A DNA stretch of 5,924 nucleotides, from assembly GCA_937907305.1 (NCBI GenBank), contig CALERQ010000068.1, positions 1-5,924 on the forward strand, given 5' to 3'. The notes below the pieces were generated by a model. It worked only from the letters and a program-made list of their open reading frames with translations. It made no database searches and was not told where the DNA came from. The stretch is from an uncultured Clostridia bacterium (GTDB lineage Bacteria > Bacillota > Clostridia > Oscillospirales > Ruminococcaceae). How positions within the stretch are numbered: the stretch's first letter is position 1; each line of letters opens with the position of its first letter. Position numbers and translations under genes: made by a program. Below, one piece after another: positions 1 to 5,213 of the stretch.

Positions 1-113
1 CTGTGGCCGCTACTGACGCAGAGTAGACTGAAATAATAGCATCATGAATCGCTCTGTACTGCAGGAATAATTCCTGGGTGTAGGGCGATTTCTTTTGTAT
101 GGAATGAAAGTGA
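1..113. other. Unassigned left-edge segment
   Basis: I see no assignable gene here. On the plus strand the three frames close at 14-16, 24-26 and 34-36, so at most a short C-terminal tail of a gene lying left of the window could end here. On the minus strand one frame stays open from the end of the amidohydrolase gene to base 1 but has no ATG start and runs through the hairpin at 114-162, so I do not call it. A perfect odd palindrome lies at 62-76 (CAGGAAT, A, ATTCCTG); its role is unknown. Confidence 0.4.
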
Positions 114-162
114 TACCAAAGCCCAAAGGCACCGGAGCTACCGGTGCCTTTGGGCTTTGGTA
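114..162 (-). terminator. Perfect 22-bp hairpin after the amidohydrolase gene
   Basis: The arms 114-135 and 141-162 are exact reverse complements around the 5-base loop AGCTA. The hairpin begins 41 bases after the amidohydrolase stop codon, so it most likely ends that transcript. Its core GGCACCGG/CCGGTGCC is flanked by AAA and TTT runs that are themselves within the stem, but no long U-tract follows on either strand. By symmetry it could work in both directions, for example also for a convergent gene off the left edge. Reading it as a rho-independent terminator is likely, not certain. Confidence 0.65.
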
Positions 163-203
163 ATATGAGGGGGCTTATATAAAGAGAAGAGAATAAGACG
201 GTA

Positions 204-1469
204 TTACAGCAGCTGAGCACGGCGGATGAAGGAAGCAATGACTTTGCCGTGGCGGATGATGTAGGGACGGGAAGCGCGGGTGCGGATGGCATCGTGGACA
301 TTGGGGGCTTCTACCAGGTTTAGGTCAGCATCGTTGCCTACTTCAATGCCGTACTTCATTTCAGGATCGAATACACGGGCAGAGGCTTGGGTGAGCATGT
401 TCCACATGGTGCGGGCGGCTTCGGGAGTATTGTACTGAGCGCAGTAGCAGCCAACCAGACCGTAATCAAGGGGATCACCGGTGCCGTAAAGATGGAAACC
501 ATCACAGATGGTATCCTGGGCAGTGACCACATTGATACCCATTTCCACCATCTCACGAATGCGAGTAACGCCGCGGGTGCGGGGCTCCGGGTCGATGCCC
601 ATGATGGCGAGGGTCTGGGTATTGGCGCAGACATTGACATCAGCCTGCTTAAGCATCTTCATAACCTTGATGGCATGGGCCTGATTCTGATAGGTGATGG
701 AGGTGCAGTGTCCACCGGTAACACGGCCCTGCCAGCCATGCTGCATGGTAAGCCAAGCGGTATATTCCAGGGAACGATCGAACATATCTTTGGACTGATC
801 GATGTGCATATCAATGAGGCAGTTGTATTTTTCGGCCATCTTAAAGACGAAATCCACATGTTCGCGGGAATGCTCATCCAGCATTTCAGCGGCAGGCATG
901 CCACCCATAACATCGCAGCCCATTTCCATGGCTTCCTCCAGCAGCTTATCGGTGCCAGGATCGCATATGATGCCTTCCTGAGGGAAAGCAATGACCTGTA
1001 GGTCGCAGATATCTTTGGTGGCTTCTTTGGCCATCAAAACACCCTTCAGACCGTTGAGATTAGGATCCAAGGTGCTGATATCCACATTGGTGCGCAGTTT
1101 GGTGGTACCATACATGACGCAATCCTTGATAGCACGCTCAGCCCTGGCGGCAACGGCCTCGGGGGTATACTTGCGGATGCGATCGTGCATGACATAGATG
1201 GAGTCTTCCAGGGTTTCTTCGGTAGAAGAAATCCAGTTGCCCTTGCCATAGCTTTCACGGCCCTGTTCATAGGAAGTGTAGGCCTTATCGAAGTGCATAT
1301 GGGTATTAACAAAGGTGGGGCAGGCCATCATACCAGTGGCATCGATGGTTTCTATCCCGGCGGGTGCTTCAATGTACCCGCCGATTTCCTTGTATTTTCC
1401 GTCATCACCGATGAGAATATCAACGATTTTGCCGGTCCCATCCAGGTTGGCGTTTTTAATCAGCAGCAT
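204..1469 (-). CDS. CodA-like amidohydrolase (cytosine deaminase family)
   Basis: This 421-residue metal-dependent amidohydrolase is about the length of E. coli CodA (427) and collinear with it. Expected metal ligands are visible: H57 and H59 (HMHFD), H222 (MHID), H254 (GGHCT) and D319 (AQDT). The segment LQVIAFPQEGI at 157-167 matches the CodA strand carrying the pyrimidine-binding glutamine (Q164 here). The start is ATG with GGAGG at 1478-1482, 8 bases upstream. Relatives hydrolytically deaminate cytosine or similar amino-heterocycles in the cytoplasm. However, the CodA catalytic glutamate (HxDE) is glutamine here (Q225), the residue after the metal aspartate is T320 instead of Asp, and the tryptophan of the DPW segment is F325. 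The fold assignment is firm; cytosine as substrate is doubtful. The gene stands alone with its own promoter and terminator and no visible pyrimidine-salvage neighbour. Confidence 0.85.
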   Translation of the reverse strand: MLLIKNANLDGTGKIVDILIGDDGKYKEIGGYIEAPAGIETIDATGMMACPTFVNTHMHFDKAYTSYEQGRESYGKGNWISSTEETLEDSIYVMHDRIRKYTPEAVAARAERAIKDCVMYGTTKLRTNVDISTLDPNLNGLKGVLMAKEATKDICDLQVIAFPQEGIICDPGTDKLLEEAMEMGCDVMGGMPAAEMLDEHSREHVDFVFKMAEKYNCLIDMHIDQSKDMFDRSLEYTAWLTMQHGWQGRVTGGHCTSITYQNQAHAIKVMKMLKQADVNVCANTQTLAIMGIDPEPRTRGVTRIREMVEMGINVVTAQDTICDGFHLYGTGDPLDYGLVGCYCAQYNTPEAARTMWNMLTQASARVFDPEMKYGIEVGNDADLNLVEAPNVHDAIRTRASRPYIIRHGKVIASFIRRAQLL

Positions 1470-1477
1470 TTTATGTA

Positions 1478-1482
1478 CCTCC
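1478..1482 (-). promoter_or_regulatory. Ribosome binding site of the amidohydrolase gene
   Basis: GGAGG on the minus strand lies 8 bases before the ATG at 1467-1469 and fixes that start. Confidence 0.85.
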
Positions 1483-1532
1483 AGTTATTGATAAAGGGAA
1501 ATCATTGTGAACTTTCTCCTTTGTATGTCTCT

Positions 1533-1561
1533 ACAATATAGTATTTTTTTGATTTTGTCAA
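1533..1561 (-). promoter_or_regulatory. Sigma-A promoter of the amidohydrolase gene
   Basis: On the minus strand a perfect -35 box TTGACA (1556-1561) is followed after 17 bases by TATTGT (1533-1538), or after 15 bases by the better TATATT (1535-1540). The spacer is A-rich. This puts the transcript start near 1527 and leaves a leader of about 60 bases in which I see no riboswitch. Confidence 0.7.
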
Positions 1562-1639
1562 AGCATCGTTGGACTGTTTTTACAAGAAAGCATAGCGCAT
1601 TTTGTATATAATGCAATGGTCTGTTTGCTTAAATTGCGC

Positions 1640-1660
1640 AACTAAGTAGTGGACTTAGTT
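1640..1660. promoter_or_regulatory. 21-bp perfect palindrome, possible operator
   Basis: The arms AACTAAGT (1640-1647) and ACTTAGTT (1653-1660) are exact reverse complements around AGTGG. The site lies about 80 bases upstream of the amidohydrolase -35 box and 80 bases beyond the end of the hisJ-like transcript. Its size and symmetry fit a dimeric repressor or activator site. There is no U-tract, so it is not a terminator. I do not recognise the regulator. Confidence 0.4.
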
Positions 1661-1740
1661 ATTTTGAAAAGAATTATGGTAGAATATCACAAAATGAGAC
1701 GGGAGAAGCTGTATATGCTGCCAATACGATAAAATTTAAG

Positions 1741-1775
1741 AAAAAAAGCCCCCCGGGCTGAATACCGTGGGGCTT
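1741..1775 (-). terminator. Rho-independent terminator of the xerC-hisJ operon
   Basis: On the minus strand AAGCCCC pairs with GGGGCTT, with one mismatch and then three more pairs toward the loop, followed directly by seven T. It starts 15 bases after the phosphatase stop codon. Confidence 0.85.
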
Positions 1776-1789
1776 AGGTATGGTGTTGA

Positions 1790-2584
1790 TCATAGATCAA
1801 GTTTATCAATACGGTTGATGCCGATGTGATCGAGGAAATGAATGGCATAATCGTAGATATCAGAATTCTTGAAATCCACCGTTGAGTCATGGGAGTCAAA
1901 ACCAATGATTGCGGTAATGCCGTGGTCTTTGGCAATGCGCCAGAAATCTGGGTGCGGGAAACAATCCAGCCGATTATGTTGCCGCGCGAAAAGAAAACCG
2001 GAAATGTTATATTCGAGAATTGCATTGCAGCGAGCCGCAGTTTCACAGATGCGATGACTGAGTGCGACACAGTGTTCATCAAAATAAGGATACCCGCGGA
2101 TGAAAAGATCGGGGTGGGCCACATAGGTATAGAACTTGCTTTCTATGCCGGGAATGATGTTATCCTCGTAACGCTCCAGATCCTGTTGGGTGTGGCAACG
2201 GCCGTAGTAAAAGCGCTCCGGAATCGGCTGATCCAGCTCATCATAGTGGGAACCAAAGATAAGATATTCGATACCGTTTTCCGTTTTCAAATCCTGAAGT
2301 TCCTGCATATGGTGGGGGAAGTATTCCGCTTCCAACCCCAGGTGGATCTCAATTTGACTTTTATATTTTTCCCTCAAGCGGTTGATGCTCTTGCAGTATT
2401 CTGAAAGGTACTGTGGTTCCATACGGACATGAGAATCATAGTCGGCAGGGAAATGAGACCATGGGGTATGATCAGAAAAACCTAAAATATCAAAGTCAGC
2501 CTTAATGGCATTGAGCACAATGCGCTCATCATTGCCCATGGCGTGTTTACAGCGGTAGGTGTGGGTATGGTAATTGGTTTTCAT
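1790..2584 (-). CDS. hisJ: PHP-family histidinol-phosphatase (HisJ/HisK type)
   Basis: This 264-residue polymerase-and-histidinol-phosphatase (PHP) domain protein probably hydrolyses L-histidinol phosphate to histidinol, the penultimate step of histidine synthesis, in the cytoplasm. Metal-binding motifs appear in family order: H6-x-H8, the HisJ-typical R11-C12, SDH at 37-39, GLEAE at 83-87 (E85), GSHYDE at 111-116, AHPD at 156-159, E191, and DSH at 230-232. The length is usual for HisJ. Its ATG overlaps the stop of the recombinase gene by 4 bases (ATGA), which suggests translational coupling; an AAGGAAG sequence lies about 11 bases upstream inside the preceding gene. No other his genes are in view, so a different phosphate ester or a general PHP phosphatase role cannot be excluded. 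Confidence 0.82.
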   Translation of the reverse strand: MKTNYHTHTYRCKHAMGNDERIVLNAIKADFDILGFSDHTPWSHFPADYDSHVRMEPQYLSEYCKSINRLREKYKSQIEIHLGLEAEYFPHHMQELQDLKTENGIEYLIFGSHYDELDQPIPERFYYGRCHTQQDLERYEDNIIPGIESKFYTYVAHPDLFIRGYPYFDEHCVALSHRICETAARCNAILEYNISGFLFARQHNRLDCFPHPDFWRIAKDHGITAIIGFDSHDSTVDFKNSDIYDYAIHFLDHIGINRIDKLDL

Positions 2585-3600
2585 TCAGTTTCTGCTTCCT
2601 TTTTGGATGGTTTGGATTTAACATGGGAAAGAGGATTGCGGTCAGCAGCATTGGCAATTTGATCATTGCTGACATGGGTATATATTTCTGTGGTGCCAAG
2701 ATTGACATGGCCGAGAATTTCTTTGAGGACGCGGATATCGACGCCACCATGTTGGTACATAAGTGTGGCGGCGGTATGACGCAGCTTGTGCGGCGAATAA
2801 CCGCGACCGCCCAAGCCGGCAGCTTTCAGATGTGTTTCTACTATTTGTTCCACCCGACGGGGCGTAAGCGGAGCGCGGGTACGAGAGGAAACAAACAGAT
2901 AGGGTTTATCGGTATCCTTTGGTGGCTCCGGGCGGACAGCCAGATAGCTTGCAATGGCATTGAGGCAGGCGTCATTAAGGTAGACCATGCGCTCTTTATT
3001 CCCCTTGCCCAGTACGGTAAGGGTGTCATCCCGAATATCCGAGAGCTTAATACCGACCAACTCCGAAAGACGGATGCCACAGTTAAGCAGAATGGTGATG
3101 ATGCAATAATCGCGTTCACGATCCTTGCCATCAATGGATTCCAGCAAGTGCAGGCTTTCCTCCAAAGTAAGGTATTTGGGAAGACTTTTGCGCTGAGCGG
3201 GAATCTCCAACTGTTCCATGGGGTTTTCCTCTATGCGGCCAGCCTTGCTTTGCAGATATTTATAGAAACCGCGCAGACTGGAAACCTTACGGGCACGGGT
3301 CTTGGCATTATTTTGGTTGACACTTTGCACATAGGCCAGGAAAGAGTATGCATCGGAAAGGCGGGCACCGAGAATCATTTCCTCGCTGATGGAGGCAAAC
3401 GGAATATTTTCAAGATTTGGGTCATCCGCGGGAAGGGGAGTGCCACTGCGAGTGGCCATTAGATAACGCAGGAATAGGCGGAGGTCGTTGTAGTAGGCTT
3501 CTACAGTGCGGGGAGAACGTCCTTTGATGGTGCTCATATAGATGAGATAATCGCGCAGCAGCTGTGGAGCAGGTGCTGTCATGATGGAAAAGGCCTGCAT
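2581..3600 (-). CDS. xerC: Tyrosine recombinase, XerC/XerD type
   Basis: This site-specific recombinase probably resolves chromosome dimers at dif. From the chosen ATG it has 339 residues. The N-terminal SAM-like DNA-binding domain spans about 11-115 and the catalytic domain about 136-320. Catalytic residues are R177 (GIRLSEL), K199 (LGKGNKER), H271 and R274 (HKLRH), H298 (LGH) and the nucleophile Y307 (EIYTHV). An extra segment of roughly 20 residues at 52-75 and a Lys/Glu-rich tail explain why it is longer than the usual 300. I chose 3600 because AGGAGG lies 7 bases before it; an in-frame ATG at 3633 sits 2 bases after the -10 box, upstream of the expected transcript start. With no adjacent integration-site features, a housekeeping Xer is more likely than a phage integrase. 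Whether it is C or D cannot be settled from one gene. Confidence 0.85.
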   Translation of the reverse strand: MQAFSIMTAPAPQLLRDYLIYMSTIKGRSPRTVEAYYNDLRLFLRYLMATRSGTPLPADDPNLENIPFASISEEMILGARLSDAYSFLAYVQSVNQNNAKTRARKVSSLRGFYKYLQSKAGRIEENPMEQLEIPAQRKSLPKYLTLEESLHLLESIDGKDRERDYCIITILLNCGIRLSELVGIKLSDIRDDTLTVLGKGNKERMVYLNDACLNAIASYLAVRPEPPKDTDKPYLFVSSRTRAPLTPRRVEQIVETHLKAAGLGGRGYSPHKLRHTAATLMYQHGGVDIRVLKEILGHVNLGTTEIYTHVSNDQIANAADRNPLSHVKSKPSKKEAETE

Positions 3601-3635
3601 ACGTTTTCCTCCTGTCTTCTGTTTATTGCCCATTT

Positions 3636-3664
3636 ATTATAGTAGAAATGCAAGCTACATGCAA
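3636..3664 (-). promoter_or_regulatory. Sigma-A promoter of the xerC-hisJ operon
   Basis: On the minus strand a perfect -10 TATAAT (3636-3641) lies 17 bases downstream of TTGCAT (3659-3664), a 3-of-6 match to the -35 consensus. The expected start is near 3629, giving a leader of about 30 bases before the ATG at 3600. This position argues against translation from the ATG at 3633. Confidence 0.65.
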
Positions 3665-3674
3665 GTGTGTAGCT
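3648..3674. promoter_or_regulatory. Repeat cluster on the xerC -35 region
   Basis: Two symmetries overlap the -35 box. One is an inverted repeat AGCTACA (3653-3659) / TGTAGCT (3668-3674) with an 8-base spacer. The other is a direct repeat ATGCAAG at 3648-3654 and 3659-3665, offset by 11 bases, close to one helical turn. A regulator bound here would block the polymerase. The regulator is unknown. Confidence 0.3.
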
Positions 3675-3678
3675 GCGC

Positions 3679-3711
3679 AAAAAGGCCGGAGCCGAAGCCC
3701 CGGTCCTTTTT
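3679..3711 (-). terminator. Terminator of the hsp20-hdeD operon, UUCG loop
   Basis: On the minus strand a stem of A5-GG pairs with CC-T5. A single bulged A is followed by a 7-bp stem CCGGGGC/GCTCCGG (one G-U) closed by a TTCG tetraloop. It ends in TTTTT and lies 29 bases after the hdeD stop codon. The A-run on the other side makes it potentially bidirectional. It abuts the xerC promoter region, so the two operons are tightly packed. Confidence 0.88.
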
Positions 3712-3739
3712 GAAAATAATTGAGGAGGTGATAGCTGTT

Positions 3740-4285
3740 TTATAAAAGAGAGTCTCTCCAGAAGCGTCCGGAGAAGCAGGCCCATGCAATAGATGCGATA
3801 CCCTGCAGGATAAGCACCAGTCCAACGATCCAACTGAGGGCCATGGCGCCGGAGATGGGATCATAGAACGAAAGGATGCCCGCAACAGTAAGGAGGATAC
3901 CAAGGACGGTAAACCACCCCCACCCCCGCACACCAAGGCGTTGAAGATCAAAGGAGCTAACGAAACGGCTGATACCACCGAACAGTAGCCACATCCCGAA
4001 AATAAACGGCAGCGAAAGCATGGTGAATGCCTGGTTGCAGAGCAGGAAAATGGCTAACAGCACAGTGAAGATGCCATCCAACAAGAACCAGCCGGAACCG
4101 AGCATAAAGCGCCGGGATGATGCAAAGATAACGATATCAACGATACCGGAGAAGAGCATGGCCAGCCCAAGTATAAGGGAAAGCCCACTCAAGGCAGCAT
4201 CAGGAGAAACAAAGCAATAAACGCCTGCAACAATAAGCAGTACACCAGCAATGATCCATAAAACTCGCGATAGGGTTTTATTCAT
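3740..4285 (-). CDS. hdeD: HdeD-like (DUF308) six-helix membrane protein
   Basis: This 181-residue, very hydrophobic protein has about six predicted membrane helices near residues 8-26, 33-55, 64-83, 87-107, 122-140 and 145-168, arranged as three helix pairs as in the DUF308/HdeD family. HdeD of E. coli is linked to acid resistance, but the molecular activity of the family is unknown. I chose the ATG at 4285 rather than the in-frame ATG at 4294 because GAAAGGA (4294-4300) is 8 bases from the former and overlaps the latter. It follows hsp20 by 60 bases with no terminator between, so it is probably co-transcribed from the CIRCE-controlled promoter. That context supports an envelope-stress role, an inference only. 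Confidence 0.8.
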   Translation of the reverse strand: MNKTLSRVLWIIAGVLLIVAGVYCFVSPDAALSGLSLILGLAMLFSGIVDIVIFASSRRFMLGSGWFLLDGIFTVLLAIFLLCNQAFTMLSLPFIFGMWLLFGGISRFVSSFDLQRLGVRGWGWFTVLGILLTVAGILSFYDPISGAMALSWIVGLVLILQGIASIAWACFSGRFWRDSLL

Positions 4286-4345
4286 AAATGACATCCTTTC
4301 AAAAAATTATATTATTGAATCGGTGGGGCAGAGGAGAAGAAAGCT

Positions 4346-4786
4346 TTATTTAATCTCAACTGTGGATCTTGCAGGCAATTGACGAGAAGCCTTTGGAACC
4401 GAAATGCACAGGATACCGTTTTCGAATTTAGCAGTGACCTGGGCAGGATCAACATCCGTACCAACATAGAAGCTACGGCTACAAGCGCCTGCATAGCGTT
4501 CCTGACGAATGTATTTCCCCTCCTTATCACTTTCCTCTTTATCAAGTCCTTTGGCGGCACTAATGTTCAGACAGCCGTCTTTCAGTTCGATGGAGATTTC
4601 ATCCTTCTTAAAGCCAGGCAAGTCGATGTCCAGTTCGTAGGAGTTTTCGGTTTCCCGAACATCGGTCTTCATTAGGTTCTTTGCGTGTTTACCGTAAAGA
4701 GGGTTATGACCTTGAGACGCCATCATGGCGAATGGTTCATTAAAAAATTCATCAAAAAGATTTTCACCAAAGATACTGGGTATCAT
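4346..4786 (-). CDS. hsp20: Small heat-shock protein, Hsp20/alpha-crystallin family
   Basis: This 146-residue ATP-independent holdase chaperone keeps unfolding proteins soluble in the cytoplasm until Hsp70/Hsp100 machines act. The short N-terminal arm (1-40) contains the aromatic FDEFF segment. The alpha-crystallin domain spans about 41-133, with VRETENSYELDIDLPGF at its start and the conserved FENGIL...PK strand at 121-132. The C-terminal tail ends with V143-E144-I145, an I-x-I-type motif used for oligomer assembly. The start is ATG with GGAGG at 4795-4799, 8 bases upstream. It is the first gene of an operon with the HdeD-like gene and is controlled by a CIRCE element overlapping its promoter, so HrcA repression with heat induction is expected. 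The length is typical of bacterial Hsp18/Hsp20 proteins. Confidence 0.93.
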   Translation of the reverse strand: MIPSIFGENLFDEFFNEPFAMMASQGHNPLYGKHAKNLMKTDVRETENSYELDIDLPGFKKDEISIELKDGCLNISAAKGLDKEESDKEGKYIRQERYAGACSRSFYVGTDVDPAQVTAKFENGILCISVPKASRQLPARSTVEIK

Positions 4787-4835
4787 AATTCATTCCTCCA
4801 TTATTTTTTGATATAGAGTTAAGTTGTTTTCTTAG

Positions 4836-4853
4836 GAGATTCTGTTGAATCTC
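4836..4853 (-). other. Hairpin at the 5' end of the hsp20 leader RNA
   Basis: Perfect 7-bp arms (4836-4842 and 4847-4853) surround a 4-base loop. With transcription starting near 4861, the hairpin lies about 8 bases from the 5' end of a leader of some 75 bases. It may protect the mRNA 5' end. The arm nearer the gene contains TCTCC, which could alternatively pair with the GGAGG ribosome binding site (5 bp including one G-U). Confidence 0.35.
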
Positions 4854-4867
4854 TCAAGCACAATTCC

Positions 4868-4895
4868 ATTATAGTCCCGAAATTAGCACTGTCAA
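4868..4895 (-). promoter_or_regulatory. Consensus sigma-A promoter of hsp20-hdeD
   Basis: On the minus strand a perfect -35 TTGACA (4890-4895) and a perfect -10 TATAAT (4868-4873) are separated by 16 bases. The -35 box lies inside the CIRCE element, so bound HrcA would exclude RNA polymerase. The transcript should start near 4861. Confidence 0.9.
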
Positions 4896-4909
4896 TAGAA
4901 GAGTGCTAA
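4883..4909. promoter_or_regulatory. CIRCE operator (HrcA binding site)
   Basis: On the plus strand the arms are TTAGCACTG (4883-4891) and GAGTGCTAA (4901-4909) with a 9-base spacer, matching the CIRCE consensus TTAGCACTC-N9-GAGTGCTAA at 17 of 18 arm positions. HrcA binds this site and releases it on heat shock. The usual CIRCE targets are groESL and hrcA-dnaK; here the target is hsp20-hdeD. No other gene lies close enough to be its target. Confidence 0.95.
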
Positions 4910-4961
4910 TGTTTACAATTAAAATTGAATTTATTCATAAAATGTACTATTTTGAAGAAAT

Positions 4962-4977
4962 AATGCAAAATAGGGGA
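4962..4977 (+). repeat. 16-base direct repeat, copy 1
   Basis: AATGCAAAATAGGGGA matches copy 2 at 5210-5225 at 15 of 16 positions, with the last 12 identical. The copies are 248 bases apart and bracket the structured block 4978-5209. Confidence 0.7.
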
Positions 4978-5008
4978 GCGCTGGCGGGCGCAGCTATCCG
5001 ACAGCGCT
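4977..5008. other. Hairpin I of the structured intergenic block
   Basis: AGCGCTG (4977-4983) pairs with CAGCGCT (5002-5008) across an 18-base GC-rich loop. The right arm also belongs to a 10-base perfect palindrome ACAGCGCTGT (5001-5010). It lies just left of the larger hairpin at 5026-5099, and the two may form one structured RNA or repeat. Confidence 0.45.
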
Positions 5009-5025
5009 GTGTCTGCAACGGTGCA

Positions 5026-5099
5026 TAGCTGCCGATATTCGGCAAGGGTAAGGTGGAGATTTGCGCAGCAAATACAACCTGACCTTGCCGAAGCAGCTA
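5026..5099. other. 74-base imperfect hairpin, possible structured RNA or repeat
   Basis: Four nested stems total 25 pairs: TAGCTGC (5026-5032) with GCAGCTA (5093-5099); CGGCAAGG (5040-5047) with CCTTGCCG (5083-5090); AGGT (5051-5054) with ACCT (5077-5080); and ATTTGC (5059-5064) with GCAAAT (5068-5073), closed by a 3-base loop. The internal loops are asymmetric, as in folded RNAs. A competing small hairpin GCCGA/TCGGC (5031-5043) uses bases from both outer stems, so two exclusive folds are possible. The strand cannot be decided. I do not recognise it as SRP RNA, 6S RNA, tmRNA or a known riboswitch. Confidence 0.5.
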
Positions 5100-5140
5100 A
5101 CCCATGCAATGGTCACTTCATGCAGTAAGGGAGAAATATT

Positions 5141-5185
5141 GTGAACATTGGTGCCGCATTAGAAACCATCGGGTGCGGCGGGTGA
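5141..5185 (+). CDS. Possible 14-residue peptide ORF
   Basis: A GTG start at 5141 is preceded by AAGGGAG (5127-5133) at a 7-base spacing, a ribosome binding site as good as those of the real genes here. The frame reads 14 residues rich in Gly and Ala, with one Cys, and stops at TGA 5183-5185. A hairpin GCCGCA (5153-5158) / TGCGGC (5174-5179) lies within it. I see no clear promoter just upstream. It could be a small peptide, a truncated gene remnant or chance. No function is assigned. Confidence 0.25.
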   Translation: MNIGAALETIGCGG

Positions 5186-5188
5186 CTT

Positions 5189-5213
5189 AATTTAGCGAAA
5201 TTTTCGATAAATT
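5189..5213. promoter_or_regulatory. Operator-like palindrome A upstream of the plus-strand promoter
   Basis: AATTTAGCGAAA (5189-5200), T, then TTTCGATAAATT (5202-5213) is an inverted repeat matching at 11 of 12 arm positions. It contains the 10-base unit TTTAGCGAAA and a one-base variant of its reverse complement. Its centre is about 60 bases before the expected transcript start. Confidence 0.6.

Noticed and set aside
1..203. Minus-strand frame open from the amidohydrolase end to base 1
   Set aside because: It has no ATG in frame and no ribosome binding site, and it reads through the perfect hairpin; about 67 stop-free codons can arise by chance.
1676..1732. 18-codon plus-strand frame before the hisJ terminator
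   Set aside because: It has no ribosome binding site and no convincing promoter, and ends in the AT-rich DNA next to the terminator.
2623..3462. 279-codon open frame antisense to the recombinase
   Set aside because: It lies wholly opposite a gene with clear catalytic motifs; long antisense frames are a side effect of codon bias. The same holds for the plus-strand frames opposite the amidohydrolase and phosphatase genes.
3601..3633. Upstream in-frame start adding 11 residues to the recombinase
   Set aside because: The ATG at 3633 is 2 bases after the -10 box and lacks a ribosome binding site; AGGAGG is correctly placed for the ATG at 3600.
4286..4294. Upstream in-frame start adding 3 residues to the HdeD-like protein
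   Set aside because: The ribosome binding site GAAAGGA overlaps that ATG, while it is 8 bases from the ATG at 4285.
5026..5099. SRP RNA or 6S RNA
   Set aside because: There is no GGAA-type tetraloop with the SRP helix 8 motif, and the hairpin is too short and without the large central bubble of 6S RNA.
4906..5109. 67-codon open frame on the minus strand across the structured hairpins
   Set aside because: It has no ribosome binding site, runs through the palindromes and the CIRCE arm, and has a Cys/Ser/Arg-rich composition typical of translated non-coding DNA.
5199..5213. CodY-box-like sequence
   Set aside because: It differs from AATTTTCWGAAAATT at three central positions and is better explained as part of palindrome A, which shares its unit with palindrome B.
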